From CAZGAH01 sp964523295 (lineage in GTDB: Bacteria > Desulfobacterota > Desulfovibrionia > Desulfovibrionales > Desulfovibrionaceae), in NCBI GenBank assembly GCA_964523295.1, contig CAZGAH010000052.1, positions 1 through 30,910 of the forward strand: a stretch of 30,910 nucleotides of DNA. Direction: 5' to 3'. This document shows, one piece after another, positions 23,720-30,910 of this stretch. A program made the position numbers and the translations under genes. The notes under the pieces are model-generated. The model saw nothing but the letters and a program-made list of their open reading frames with translations. It searched no databases and had not been told where the DNA came from. Each line of letters begins with the position of its first letter. Positions within the stretch are counted from its first letter, which is position 1.

Positions 23720-23965
23720 ATGTGCCTGGCCATTCCTGTTTGCATCACCGAAATCAATGATTCCGTCGCGACGTGCCGCGTCGGCGAAAGCGACACCTTT
23801 ATCAAGTCCTCGCTGATGCTCATGGACGGAGAAGCTGAAATCGGCGACTACCTTATCGTCCATGCCGGTTTCGCCTTGCGTAAGCTTGATCAGGCGGAGG
23901 CAGGGGAAACGTTGAGACTCCTCCGCGAAATGGTCCAGTTGCAAGGCGAAGCTGTCGCTTTTTGA
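23720..23965 (+). CDS. hypC: Hydrogenase maturation chaperone HypC/HupF
   Basis: An 81-residue HypC with the family start MCLAIP, where Cys2 carries the Fe(CN)2CO unit together with HypD during assembly of [NiFe] hydrogenases. The remainder forms the expected small beta barrel (GDYLIVHAGFALRKLD is the conserved C-terminal signature). Length is normal. The ATG has GGAGA 9 bases upstream. Other hyp genes and the hydrogenase are not in the window, so this copy is separate from its partners. It acts in the cytoplasm. Confidence 0.95.
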   Translation: MCLAIPVCITEINDSVATCRVGESDTFIKSSLMLMDGEAEIGDYLIVHAGFALRKLDQAEAGETLRLLREMVQLQGEAVAF

Positions 23966-24056
23966 CGGTTCCAAGGGCGCGTCCGCCGCATCTTCCGCCT
24001 ACGCGGCGCCGGCAAATCCTGCCCCGTCGCCAGGCGGGCAGGAGGCGAAAGGGGCA

Positions 24057-25286
24057 ATGTCTACGCACCATTTTCCTGCGTTTCCTATGTCCGTATTCCG
24101 CACGGTCGTGGCGTATTTTCTTGCCATCTCCGTATTCATCAGTATCGGCGCAGTCCTCGCGCTGGCCATAGCCCCTTCTGAAGGACGACTGCTCTATTCG
24201 GTGCAGTTCAAGCTGACGCCTCCTGACAAAGAGGCAGTCTGGAATTTTGTCGATACCATTTCCGACATGGGTTTCCCTGGATATGTGTTTACCGAGGAAA
24301 CAAACCAGGGAGAGGTGCTCTACTACGCGCACATGGGCATCTACGATACGCCGGCCGGAGCAGCTGAGGCGATCGATACGCTACGGACACGCCTCAAGAA
24401 TCCGACATTGACCTGCGGTATCGTCTACGCAGGCACTCCCCATCTGGTGCCTCAGGCCGAACTGGCGGCCATGGGCGTTATGCCCCCTCAGTCCGTCGCC
24501 CCACGGACGGAGCCCGGCTCTGACAACACCGCGACAACCGCTGCGCCGCAGGATCCTGCCCGCGCGCCTGTTGCCCTGGACTTCGGCGTCGAGGTCGCCC
24601 GCCCTGAATCGAAAAACGCTCCCGTGCGGCCTGTTCAGGAATCCTCCGACTTCCAGCTGCCACGTTTTCGTGCCAAGCCAAACCCATCGGCGTCGCCAGC
24701 GCCTCCGATTCCAACGGCGAATCCGTCACCACCGCAAGTCTCGTCGCCTGCGCCTTCCGCGTCGGTCGTTCCCCCACAACCGGCACCCGAGACACCTGTT
24801 TCCTCGCCTGCGCCGTCTGCTGCCAATGCCGATACGGCTCCGCCCCTGGCTGTTGCTGCCGTTGCTCCGCCCGCAATGCCGGCCTCGGCTCAGGAAAGCT
24901 CCTATCCTCCCACGCCGGTGCCGTCTTCCGTTCCGGCTGCCGGGGAATCCTCCGCGTCGGCCGGACAGGATGCCCCGACGCCCGTACAGGCAGCTCCATC
25001 GCCGTCCCCTGAGGGGCGGGCGTACGTCCTGCTTGTTGCCACGGTACGCAATCTCACCTTTTCGACCGATACCGCGGCCAAATTGCGACATAAAGGGCAT
25101 GACCCCTTTATCCTCAAGGTCTTCGACAACGCTGGTCAGCCCTGGTATCTGCTTTGCGTCGGGTACGCTTCTTCTCGGGAAGAAGCCGGGCGTCTGGCCA
25201 AGGTGTACGCCGAGCGCGATCCCTCGCCCGTGACCATCAAGAGCCTGGATGCGAGTTTTCTTTCCACCCGAAGGGTTGATTTTTAG
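24057..25286 (+). CDS. Membrane-anchored SPOR-type envelope protein
   Basis: 409 residues. One membrane helix (about 16-38) follows a short N-terminal tail. A SPOR-like region (about 46-125; LYSVQFKLTPPDKEAVWNF and YYAHMGIYDTPAGAAEAIDTL) is followed by about 190 residues of Pro/Ala/Ser-rich linker, and a second SPOR-like domain ends the protein (about 325-405; AYVLLVATVRN, then PWYLLCVGYASSREEAGRLA). SPOR domains bind peptidoglycan lacking stem peptides and locate proteins to the septum or other wall sites. The linker would span the periplasm. The ATG has AGGAGG and GAAAGGGG just upstream. It ends 117 bases before a strong hairpin shared with the convergent transpeptidase gene. SPOR is recognised by pattern and length, not by search. 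Confidence 0.78.
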   Translation: MSTHHFPAFPMSVFRTVVAYFLAISVFISIGAVLALAIAPSEGRLLYSVQFKLTPPDKEAVWNFVDTISDMGFPGYVFTEETNQGEVLYYAHMGIYDTPAGAAEAIDTLRTRLKNPTLTCGIVYAGTPHLVPQAELAAMGVMPPQSVAPRTEPGSDNTATTAAPQDPARAPVALDFGVEVARPESKNAPVRPVQESSDFQLPRFRAKPNPSASPAPPIPTANPSPPQVSSPAPSASVVPPQPAPETPVSSPAPSAANADTAPPLAVAAVAPPAMPASAQESSYPPTPVPSSVPAAGESSASAGQDAPTPVQAAPSPSPEGRAYVLLVATVRNLTFSTDTAAKLRHKGHDPFILKVFDNAGQPWYLLCVGYASSREEAGRLAKVYAERDPSPVTIKSLDASFLSTRRVDF

Positions 25287-25403
25287 TCGTGACGCTGGAG
25301 AAGGCCCGACGTCAGATGACCGTCAGCCCGGCTACAATTTTTGCAGGCGTAGCCGGTTGCGACGCGGTACGCGCGCAGATGCGGCCCGATCAGACCTGAA
25401 AGA

Positions 25404-25442
25404 AACGGCGAAAGAACCCTGGCCCCGGGTTCTTTCGCCGTT
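25404..25442. terminator. Bidirectional hairpin between convergent genes
   Basis: A perfect 16-base inverted repeat (25404-25419 with 25427-25442) with a 7-base loop TGGCCCC, between the SPOR gene ending at 25286 and the transpeptidase gene ending at 25579. Its position and strength fit a terminator working on both strands, although neither side has a long T run. Confidence 0.65.
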
Positions 25443-25578
25443 ACGACATCCTCCGCGTACGTGTCGCTCCATCACCTGATCCGGGTCCTGGCGACGGCGG
25501 CAGAACGTGACTGCCCGTCGGCCCCGGATCCACCCTCTTCAGTTCGCGCGAGACAAGTGCGAAGGTCAAATCCTTGCG

Positions 25579-27385
25579 TTAAAACTGTATGTTGACGACC
25601 GTTCCCACCGGAAGCATGGTCGCCAGTTCCTTTCCTTCGTCATTGAGCATCCGGATGCATCCCTTGGATACGCGCCTGCCGATCATGCCCGGTCGGTTCG
25701 TGCCATGGATCCGGTACTCTCCCCCATCGTTTTCGTGCGAGAGATGAATCTTGAACGCTCCCATGGGATTGGCGCGCACGCCCGGCGGCACGGGCTCGAG
25801 TCGTTGCCCTNNNNNNNNNNCTGGCTGCCTGGCGTTTCATGTTCTCGGTCGGATACCACCAGGGATCGAGTTCTATATCCGTGATGACGCCCTCGCCGGT
25901 CGGGTAGGGCGTACCCTTTTGCGCCGTGGCCACCCGGTAGGGGCGGATGAGCTTCAACGTGCCGTCCGACAGGACTTCATACAGCCAGAGGGTGCATTTG
26001 CTGACGCTGATCTCTACGCGGTATCGTTTGTTCTCCGGATTGAACAAGGGCGCGTAGGAGACATTTTCGGCCATGGGGGCCTGCGCCGCAGCGCTCGCCG
26101 CGTTTGTCGCGGCCGGGGCGCGACGGTCCGTGGTTGCAGGCTCGTCTTCGCGTCGGGAAACGAGAATCTGTGCCGGAGTCCGGGCCGCTTCCTGGCTGTC
26201 GTCAAGATGTTGCGTAACGGCTGTTTTCGGGATGCTGCGCGTGGCGGATTGATTGGCCAGGGTCTTGCGTATCAGGCGGATGGTGACCCGGCGATTCTGA
26301 TCCCTTCCCGCGGGCGTGTTGTTGTCGGCAATGGGGTCGGCCTCGCCGTAGGCCTTGACCTGCATCCGATCCACGTGGATGCCATGGCGTTTGATCAGGG
26401 CGATTTTGAGCGCCAGCGCGCGCTGATGCGCCAGGAGCAGATTGTTTTCCGGATCGCCGACGTTGTCGGTATAGCCCTCGAGCACGGCCTCATAGTCGGG
26501 GTTGTCACGCATGAGCGCGGCGACAGCCGGCATTTCTGACCATTTTTCGCAATTGATCTGGCCGGTAGCGTAGGTCACGGTGAATGACGGACCACCGGCG
26601 TCGACAGTTGTCGAAGTCTGCCCTGAAGTGTCTGGCGCTGAATGAACGGAGGGCGCCGTATCGACTGGTATGGCTGTCGCTACTGTCTCCGGGCTCGGCG
26701 CAGGAGCCGGGGCCGGCGTGATCCCGGCGATCGGCGTGGAGGTCAATTCGCGATCGTTGTAACGGTCTCGGGAAACATCGGTCTGGACTGCGGCCGGAGT
26801 CGCCTTTTTCGGGCTGCCCTCGAGGCGGATGACCAGCCGGCGATTGTGCTGCCGACCGGTTTTAGTGGCGTTCGACGCTATAGGTCGGGCAGAGCCGATG
26901 CCTTCGGCCTTGACCTTCGATGCGGACAGCCCCAGCGTGTCCACGAGATATTCGACGGTTTCGTAAGCCCGGCGCCGCGTCACTGTCTTGCTGTTTTCCA
27001 ATCCACCGACATCGCTGCTGTGTGCCTCGATGCTGATGCAGGCCTGCGGGTCGCGCTGCAAAAAGGCCTCGATACGCGGCAATACCTCGCGCAGGGCCTC
27101 TGCCTGACTCTCGCGGCTGCCATCCAGCGGGAGCGGCGCACTGAGCGACAGCGCAGCAGGCCGCGTGGACGCATCGTGCGCGTCCGTGTTTTGGCGCAAA
27201 GCCCGCGGTTTGGTCGCAAGGTCGTTTTTCGGGCGTATCGCTGCTACGCCCGACGCAGAGGGCCGGGGCTGTACGATCGCAGTGCCTTCGCGATCGGTAC
27301 CGCTTACCGATGAAACCGTTTTTCCGCTCTGGCAGGAGCATACGCTCAGACCAATGATCAGCACGAGCGCGATAGAGTAACGCAT
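25579..27385 (-). CDS. Lipoprotein with two OmpA domains and an L,D-transpeptidase domain (assembly gap)
   Basis: About 600 residues. The ATG at 27385 has AGGGATGGGA upstream. A lipoprotein signal ends at VCSC (Cys18). Two OmpA-type peptidoglycan-binding domains follow: about 85-190 (ending TGRQHNRRLVIRLEG) and 266-373 (GYTDNVGDPENN, ending AGRDQNRRVTIRLI), each with the NRR signature. After a linker, a YkuD L,D-transpeptidase domain starts at about 455; past the gap its catalytic signature is intact: HGTNRPGMIG, then SKGCIRM with the nucleophilic Cys. Such enzymes form 3-3 crosslinks or attach proteins to diaminopimelate. The 10-N gap at 25811-25820 breaks the reading frame, because the frames on the two sides differ, so the true gap length is not ten. 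The fused architecture is unusual. Confidence 0.85.
25811..25820. other. Assembly gap (10 N), wrong length
   Basis: Ten unknown bases inside the transpeptidase gene. The frames before and after differ, so the gap cannot be exactly ten bases if the gene is intact. Confidence 0.97.
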
Positions 27386-27716
27386 GACTTCCCATCCCTC
27401 TTTACCCGAATTCACCCGCATACCGCTGCGTCGCGGGCAGCCTCTTCCCCTGACTGCGCGACGCCCCCATCGACAAGATGAACACTCCACAGATGCTAGT
27501 ATACACTATCAAGCTCTTTGTGCAACAGTTTTTTGCATATTGTATTCTAAAATTTGTTTATAAAAAATTTATAGTTTTTGTAATGAGCAGAATGCGTTTC
27601 GAAATAAAAGTTAAAGTGTCACTTTAGAGCGGTTGTCCACAGTGGTACGATAAGCAACGGTGGCAACAATAATTGACTACAGTTCTGCTATCACCTTGAA
27701 AATCCCGGACTTTGTC

Positions 27717-27757
27717 GCGGGTCACCCTCAACGGGGTGTCTCATTTTGAGTACCCGC
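27717..27757. repeat. Compact three-way-junction palindrome
   Basis: GCGGGT (27717-27722) pairs with ACCCGC (27752-27757). Inside are two hairpins, CACCC/GGGTG (27723-27727, 27734-27738) and CTCA/TGAG (27740-27743, 27747-27750). All pairs are perfect. It may be an insertion-element end, a recombination site or a small structured RNA; a plain terminator is unlikely. Confidence 0.45.
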
Positions 27758-27814
27758 CAAGTGACTCCATTATGCCGCCCCTGGTTTGGCTCTATAGTGA
27801 TGCCCGGTGACAGA

Positions 27815-27848
27815 CTCTAAAATATAAAAAGATTGCTATATTTTAGAG
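27815..27848. repeat. Perfect 12-base inverted repeat
   Basis: CTCTAAAATATA (27815-27826) and its exact complement TATATTTTAGAG (27837-27848) with a 10-base loop. AT-rich; an operator or an RNA hairpin are both possible. Confidence 0.45.
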
Positions 27849-27936
27849 AAAAGAGAATTCATCAGGTTGTGTACTATCTGGCAAAGTCCCACTCCAGCAG
27901 CAGCTCATAATTTACAGTAAGAAAAAAATATTTGTA

Positions 27937-27965
27937 TTGAAATAGGAAGCAATTACATTTATAAT
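27937..27965 (+). promoter_or_regulatory. Near-consensus sigma-70 promoter
   Basis: TTGAAA (27937-27942), exactly 17 bases, then TATAAT (27960-27965). The -10 is perfect and the -35 is 5/6. It points to the gene at 28182 and implies a leader of about 210 bases. Seen directly; the leader's role is unknown. Confidence 0.7.
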
Positions 27966-28181
27966 ACAATAGGCATTCTTTTCAGGGTGGCATAGGCTAC
28001 AGTGCTAATATTGCTAAATGTACTTGCTCAACAGTTTGTTTTGCTTTAAGTTTTTTAAACTACTATTTCAACTGTATTTAAATATTTGTTTCGATTTTTC
28101 AAATTTTATACTTTATATTTTAAGTCGAAAAGTGTATTTTTTTCTTGGTCCATTTCACTTTTCAACAAGTATGGAGGGGTT

Positions 28182-29624
28182 ATGACCGGGCAGATGGATG
28201 ATCTGGCAGGGGGAGCAAAGGGGAATAATGGGGCTGGTGGGCAAAATGAGAGAGAGAACAGAATTGTAAAATTGGAAGATCGCCTTCGACTCGTTGAGCT
28301 GGACTCAGCAAGCCGCAAGCCTGTGTCTGAGCATATAAAAATCGTCATGTATTTTTGGACAGCACTTATTTTTATCACTGGAGCCTTTGGTTTTTACAAG
28401 CTTTCTGACATTGACAAAATTATAGATGACAAAGTTAAATTAGTATTTCCACGGCAATCTGCCGCATTTAAAGATTTAGAAAATGTGTTTAACGATGCGG
28501 TATTAGTTAAAAAAGAGCTTGATACGATAACAAAAAACTATTTGGAAAAAGCCGATGCTTTAAAGCGTGCAGAGGAGCTTTCAGAAATTTCCGATCTAGA
28601 AGGCCAGATCGTAAGACTACACAGTGAGGTCGCCGAAAGATTAGGGCGCAAGCCAAAAGATTTGCCAATAGAGGAAAATGACAAATCAGGATTTGAGGAA
28701 AATCAATATGCTGGTACAATCTTGGATCCTAACTGGCGGCAACAAGCGATTGTCTATTTGAACACACTCGCGAACAGCATCAATAAAAAGAATTTTGATC
28801 CAGACTTTATCAATAATGCAGCCATGCTATGCAGGCAGCTTGATCAATTCGAATTAGCTGAGAAATTGACAACGGCAGCCTATGAAAAAAATCAATCTCC
28901 GCCACAGGCTGCGTTGTTTTACGGTTCGAAAGTTTCCAATTCGACTGGATCAGAGAATGAAGCGGCCTGTTCGAAGCTTATGGGACTGGTCCGTGTGCTT
29001 TCCAACAACAGCCCACAGATTATTTTGTCCGAGGCTTGGAACGCGGCGGAGCGTACACGGCGATACGACGACCTGATCAAGGCCATTGAAGATGGCATTG
29101 CGTATCGATCTATAAATAATCAATCGATTCCGTCCTACTGCTACGTCATCATGGCGCAGTCTCTCCTCAGAGAGGCAGGACCGGGAAATGTCGAGAAGGC
29201 AAAGGAGGCGATCAAACAGGCCACAGCGCTTCTTGCTAACGAAACGGCCTATGCCCAATGGTACAAATCAACACTCGGAGAGTTGAATGAGACACGCGAA
29301 AAACTCGAGTTGACCGAGTCATTGGCTCACCAATCTTCCGAGAGTGAATCCGATTTGTCCGATCGTCTGAAACTGTCAGGCATAGCTGAAGTGGACCGCG
29401 TCACGCTGGGTGATGGCCGGATCGTTAAGGTCGGCAGCACGATAACGGTATCCAGGCCTACGAACACCAAGGCGCATTCGGGATGGACGGATGAGATGGA
29501 TCAACTCGCCCGAAAGCCGATGACAGTCACAACCATCATCCATCTCGGCGACTTGAGCATCCTCAGGGTGAATGAAAACGACAAAAGCTGGAGTGCGAGC
29601 TGGGTGAAAACCGTTTCGGAATAA
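28182..29624 (+). CDS. Membrane-anchored coiled-coil/repeat protein with SH3-like C terminus
   Basis: 480 residues from the ATG at 28182, which has GGAGGGG 4 bases upstream; the frame opens earlier at 28086 but without support. A charged N-terminal region (about 1-50, Gly-rich, then a short coiled coil) precedes one membrane helix (about 53-73, IVMYFWTALIFITGAFGFY). A coiled coil follows (about 85-140), then an all-helical region (about 165-350) of TPR-like repeats (pairs such as DQFELAEKLTTAAYE and RRYDDLIKAIEDGIAY). The last 75 residues (VKVGSTITV, SGWTDEMDQLARKPMTV, SWSASWVKTVSE) resemble an SH3-like barrel that ends some repeat proteins. The first half is AT-rich and the second half GC-rich. 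No catalytic motif is seen; it may be an adaptor or sensor. Confidence 0.78.
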   Translation: MTGQMDDLAGGAKGNNGAGGQNERENRIVKLEDRLRLVELDSASRKPVSEHIKIVMYFWTALIFITGAFGFYKLSDIDKIIDDKVKLVFPRQSAAFKDLENVFNDAVLVKKELDTITKNYLEKADALKRAEELSEISDLEGQIVRLHSEVAERLGRKPKDLPIEENDKSGFEENQYAGTILDPNWRQQAIVYLNTLANSINKKNFDPDFINNAAMLCRQLDQFELAEKLTTAAYEKNQSPPQAALFYGSKVSNSTGSENEAACSKLMGLVRVLSNNSPQIILSEAWNAAERTRRYDDLIKAIEDGIAYRSINNQSIPSYCYVIMAQSLLREAGPGNVEKAKEAIKQATALLANETAYAQWYKSTLGELNETREKLELTESLAHQSSESESDLSDRLKLSGIAEVDRVTLGDGRIVKVGSTITVSRPTNTKAHSGWTDEMDQLARKPMTVTTIIHLGDLSILRVNENDKSWSASWVKTVSE

Positions 29625-29657
29625 TGGTGGTGATTGTTCGATAATTGTCCAGAACAT

Positions 29658-29692
29658 CAGCAACAATCGATGTGTCAACATCGTTGCTGTTT
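29658..29692 (+). terminator. Possible intrinsic terminator
   Basis: CAGCAAC (29658-29664) pairs with GTTGCTG (29683-29689), and GATGT (29669-29673) with ACATC (29678-29682), with a four-base bulge; TTT follows. It lies 34 bases after the stop of the 28182 gene. Confidence 0.45.
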
Positions 29693-29710
29693 ATGCAAGC
29701 AGAGAAAACG

Positions 29711-29775
29711 CGTGGACATGGCGACCGTCTTCCCGACTGTCGAGCGCGAGATCGACAGATGTCGCTATGTCCACG
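29711..29775. repeat. Composite long inverted repeat
   Basis: CGTGGACATGGCGAC (29711-29725) pairs with GTCGCTATGTCCACG (29761-29775) with one mismatch; inside, CTGTCGA (29737-29743) pairs with TCGACAG (29752-29758). A third copy of the arm core, CATGTCCACG, lies at 29920-29929. It may be a mobile-element remnant or a non-coding RNA hairpin. Confidence 0.5.
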
Positions 29776-29955
29776 CCTGTACTCGTACGCCGGCACGATT
29801 GCGCTAAACATCGTTTCCGGTCGCCATCAGAAACATTACAGATTCTGAAAAACTGAGCTGGCACGGGAAAACCCGGCCGCAGATCACCTCTGTGTTCCGA
29901 GCCAGGAAAAAAGCTCTGTCATGTCCACGGATTAATAATGCGAGTTGCGGGCCGA

Positions 29956-30213
29956 CTATTCGAGCCCAATCGACCGGGCTGAGTCAAGGAGCTCGGCGGT
30001 GGGGTGGGTTTGGCAGTAGTGGGCCATGGATGTCGCAAAGGCTTCCAGTCCGGCCGGATTCAGCGTGGTATCGTCGGTCAGACCGGAGAGGTCGCCGTCG
30101 ATCCAGAAGAGAATCATCGCGGTCTGCTGGCCGGGCAGGGGGTTCAATTCGGCGCACGTGGCCGCGCGCAGGCCGACGGTCGCGGGCGTACCGTCGATGG
30201 CAGGAGAAGCCAT
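29956..30213 (-). CDS. HdeA/HdeB-like acid-stress chaperone, N terminus unclear
   Basis: 85 residues from the ATG at 30213. The part AATCAELNPLPGQQTAMILF followed by WIDGDLSGLTDD and AHYCQTHPTAELLDSA fits the HdeA/HdeB family: a first Cys before a short acidic stretch, a Trp-centred DG strand, and a second Cys in a helix; the two Cys form the family disulphide. These small periplasmic proteins protect others at low pH. A signal peptide would be expected but is absent from this start. Upstream in frame the codons read LKRLILGCGVDGRAACA up to a TGA, with no ATG, GTG or TTG start. Either a rare CTG start is used or the 5' end is damaged. Confidence 0.65.
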   Translation of the reverse strand: MASPAIDGTPATVGLRAATCAELNPLPGQQTAMILFWIDGDLSGLTDDTTLNPAGLEAFATSMAHYCQTHPTAELLDSARSIGLE

Positions 30214-30338
30214 AGCGCACGCGGCTCGTCCGTCGACTCCGCAGCCCAGGATCAGTCGCTTCAGGAATGCTCAACCGCTGAATCGAGCATCCAAGAATCG
30301 GGAGCCGTCCGGGGGCAACTCGATAGCGATCGCTCTGC

Positions 30339-30569
30339 TCACTGCCGACCGGCCTCTCCGTCTCGGGCTGCGGAGACAAGACGTCCTTCCTGGGCCGGCA
30401 ATTCGGGCGCTGCCGATTTCTTGAACAGATAGCAGGCGCTGCCGACCGTGACCGCCGTATCGCTGCCGTTCGGCCCGTTTCGCGCAAGAAATACCACCTG
30501 ACCGGACCGATCGGCTTGACTCGCGCCCCTGTCCCGGGGGCCGTAGCCTTCGTCGTTTCGCTGCACCAT
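30339..30569 (-). CDS. Small protein of unknown function
   Basis: 76 residues from the ATG at 30569, preceded by a strong GGAGG ribosome site 5 bases upstream; the frame is open up to 30758. A segment QVVFLARNGPNGSDTAVTVG (about 24-43) looks like beta strands, and there is no membrane segment or signal peptide from this start. No family recognised. It lies 125 bases upstream of the HdeA-like gene on the same strand, so the two may be one transcript. Codon use is GC-rich. Confidence 0.42.
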   Translation of the reverse strand: MVQRNDEGYGPRDRGASQADRSGQVVFLARNGPNGSDTAVTVGSACYLFKKSAAPELPAQEGRLVSAARDGEAGRQ

Positions 30570-30910
30570 AGATCCTCCATCCGCGCATCGGTCGATGCGG
30601 TACGGGGTTGCCTTGAGCTGCCCGCGCGCAATGCCCTCCACCCGGGCCGCCTGTTCCGGAATGTTGGCGGGCCGCACCGCGTTCACAATCCGAGTTCCCT
30701 TTGTCGATATCCAAGCAGTTGCGTATCGCACATAAGTATAGTGATGATCAATCAACAATAAGCCTGAACGATTTCCTATTATATAAATGTACGGCCCGCC
30801 CGGGTCGCAGAGACATCACGAGCACGTAGAGGAGGATTCGGAGGCTTTAACCGATACAGGACTGGAGGTGATCAACGTCGCGGAGAAGGCGGCGCAGCGA
30901 TGCTGCGGGG
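30570..30910. other. Right-edge region, no firm gene
   Basis: The last 341 bases. An AT-rich patch (30715-30790) carries TATACT on the minus strand (30735-30740) that could be a -10 box for the small gene at 30569, without a good -35. On the plus strand an ATG at 30787 opens a frame running off the window (41 codons, rich in Glu/His), without a ribosome site; it is not called. Confidence 0.3.

Larger units (their letters stand above)
27386..28181. other. AT-rich intergenic region with small folded elements
   Basis: Nearly 800 bases without a supported gene between a minus-strand and a plus-strand gene. The first 100 bases belong to the start of the transpeptidase gene. From about 27490 the sequence becomes AT-rich and holds, in order, a 41-base three-way junction (27717-27757), a perfect 12-base inverted repeat (27815-27826 with 27837-27848), a strong promoter (27937-27965) and a long leader for the gene at 28182. 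No conserved RNA family was recognised. Confidence 0.5.
29625..29955. other. Intergenic region with hairpins
   Basis: 331 bases after the coiled-coil gene. It holds a terminator-like hairpin (29658-29692), a large composite hairpin (29711-29775) and the sequence CATGTCCACG at 29920-29929, which complements the first arm of that hairpin. No gene is supported. Confidence 0.4.

Noticed and set aside
30787..30910. Plus-strand frame running off the right edge
   Set aside because: No ribosome site, only 41 codons visible and unusual composition.

Overview
The window reads as chromosomal DNA of a Desulfovibrio-like member of the Desulfovibrionales, from a draft assembly. The support is codon use that is GC-rich in most genes, a CcmE-type haem chaperone with the CxxxY motif described from Desulfovibrio, and the gene types present (HypC, CbiB, MreB, DUF3369 response regulators, many lipoproteins). 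This is inference from gene character, not a database match. Three 10-base N runs (17712-17721, 19335-19344, 25811-25820) are scaffold gaps, each inside a gene.

Layout. 73-3839: a two-gene signalling unit, a membrane histidine kinase overlapping a receiver-DUF3369-histidine kinase hybrid. 3918-7021, minus strand: a cold-shock protein with a clear terminator, an Asp-box sialidase-like protein and MreB. 7445-11243: a lipoprotein, a CxxxY CcmE, a DUF21/CBS membrane protein, a secreted protein of unknown role and a DUF2905 membrane protein. 11341-14237: CheR, a strongly folded non-coding element, CbiB and TrmH. 14433-19368: a membrane-anchored very acidic protein, a radical SAM enzyme and a family 5 solute-binding lipoprotein. 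19885-21731: the murein transglycosylase MltD, split by a frameshift.

From 21.7 to 23.5 kb the DNA is AT-rich and looks foreign. It holds a tight unit of three reading frames: a small frame broken by TAG, then a 152-residue and a 267-residue protein of unknown function, with 0 and 3 bases between them. This is the best candidate here for an undescribed system. Backbone genes return from 23.7 to 27.4 kb: HypC, a SPOR-type envelope protein and a lipoprotein joining two OmpA domains to an L,D-transpeptidase. From 27.5 to 30.9 kb the sequence again looks accessory. It has a long AT-rich non-coding stretch with small folded elements and a near-perfect promoter, a membrane-anchored coiled-coil/repeat protein with an SH3-like tail, hairpins, an HdeA/HdeB-like chaperone without a recognisable signal peptide, and a small unknown gene.

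A repeated theme is the cell envelope: MreB, MltD, the OmpA/L,D-transpeptidase protein, the SPOR protein and several lipoproteins act on or bind peptidoglycan or sit in the envelope. They are not one operon. No rRNA, tRNA, CRISPR array or intact transposase was found.
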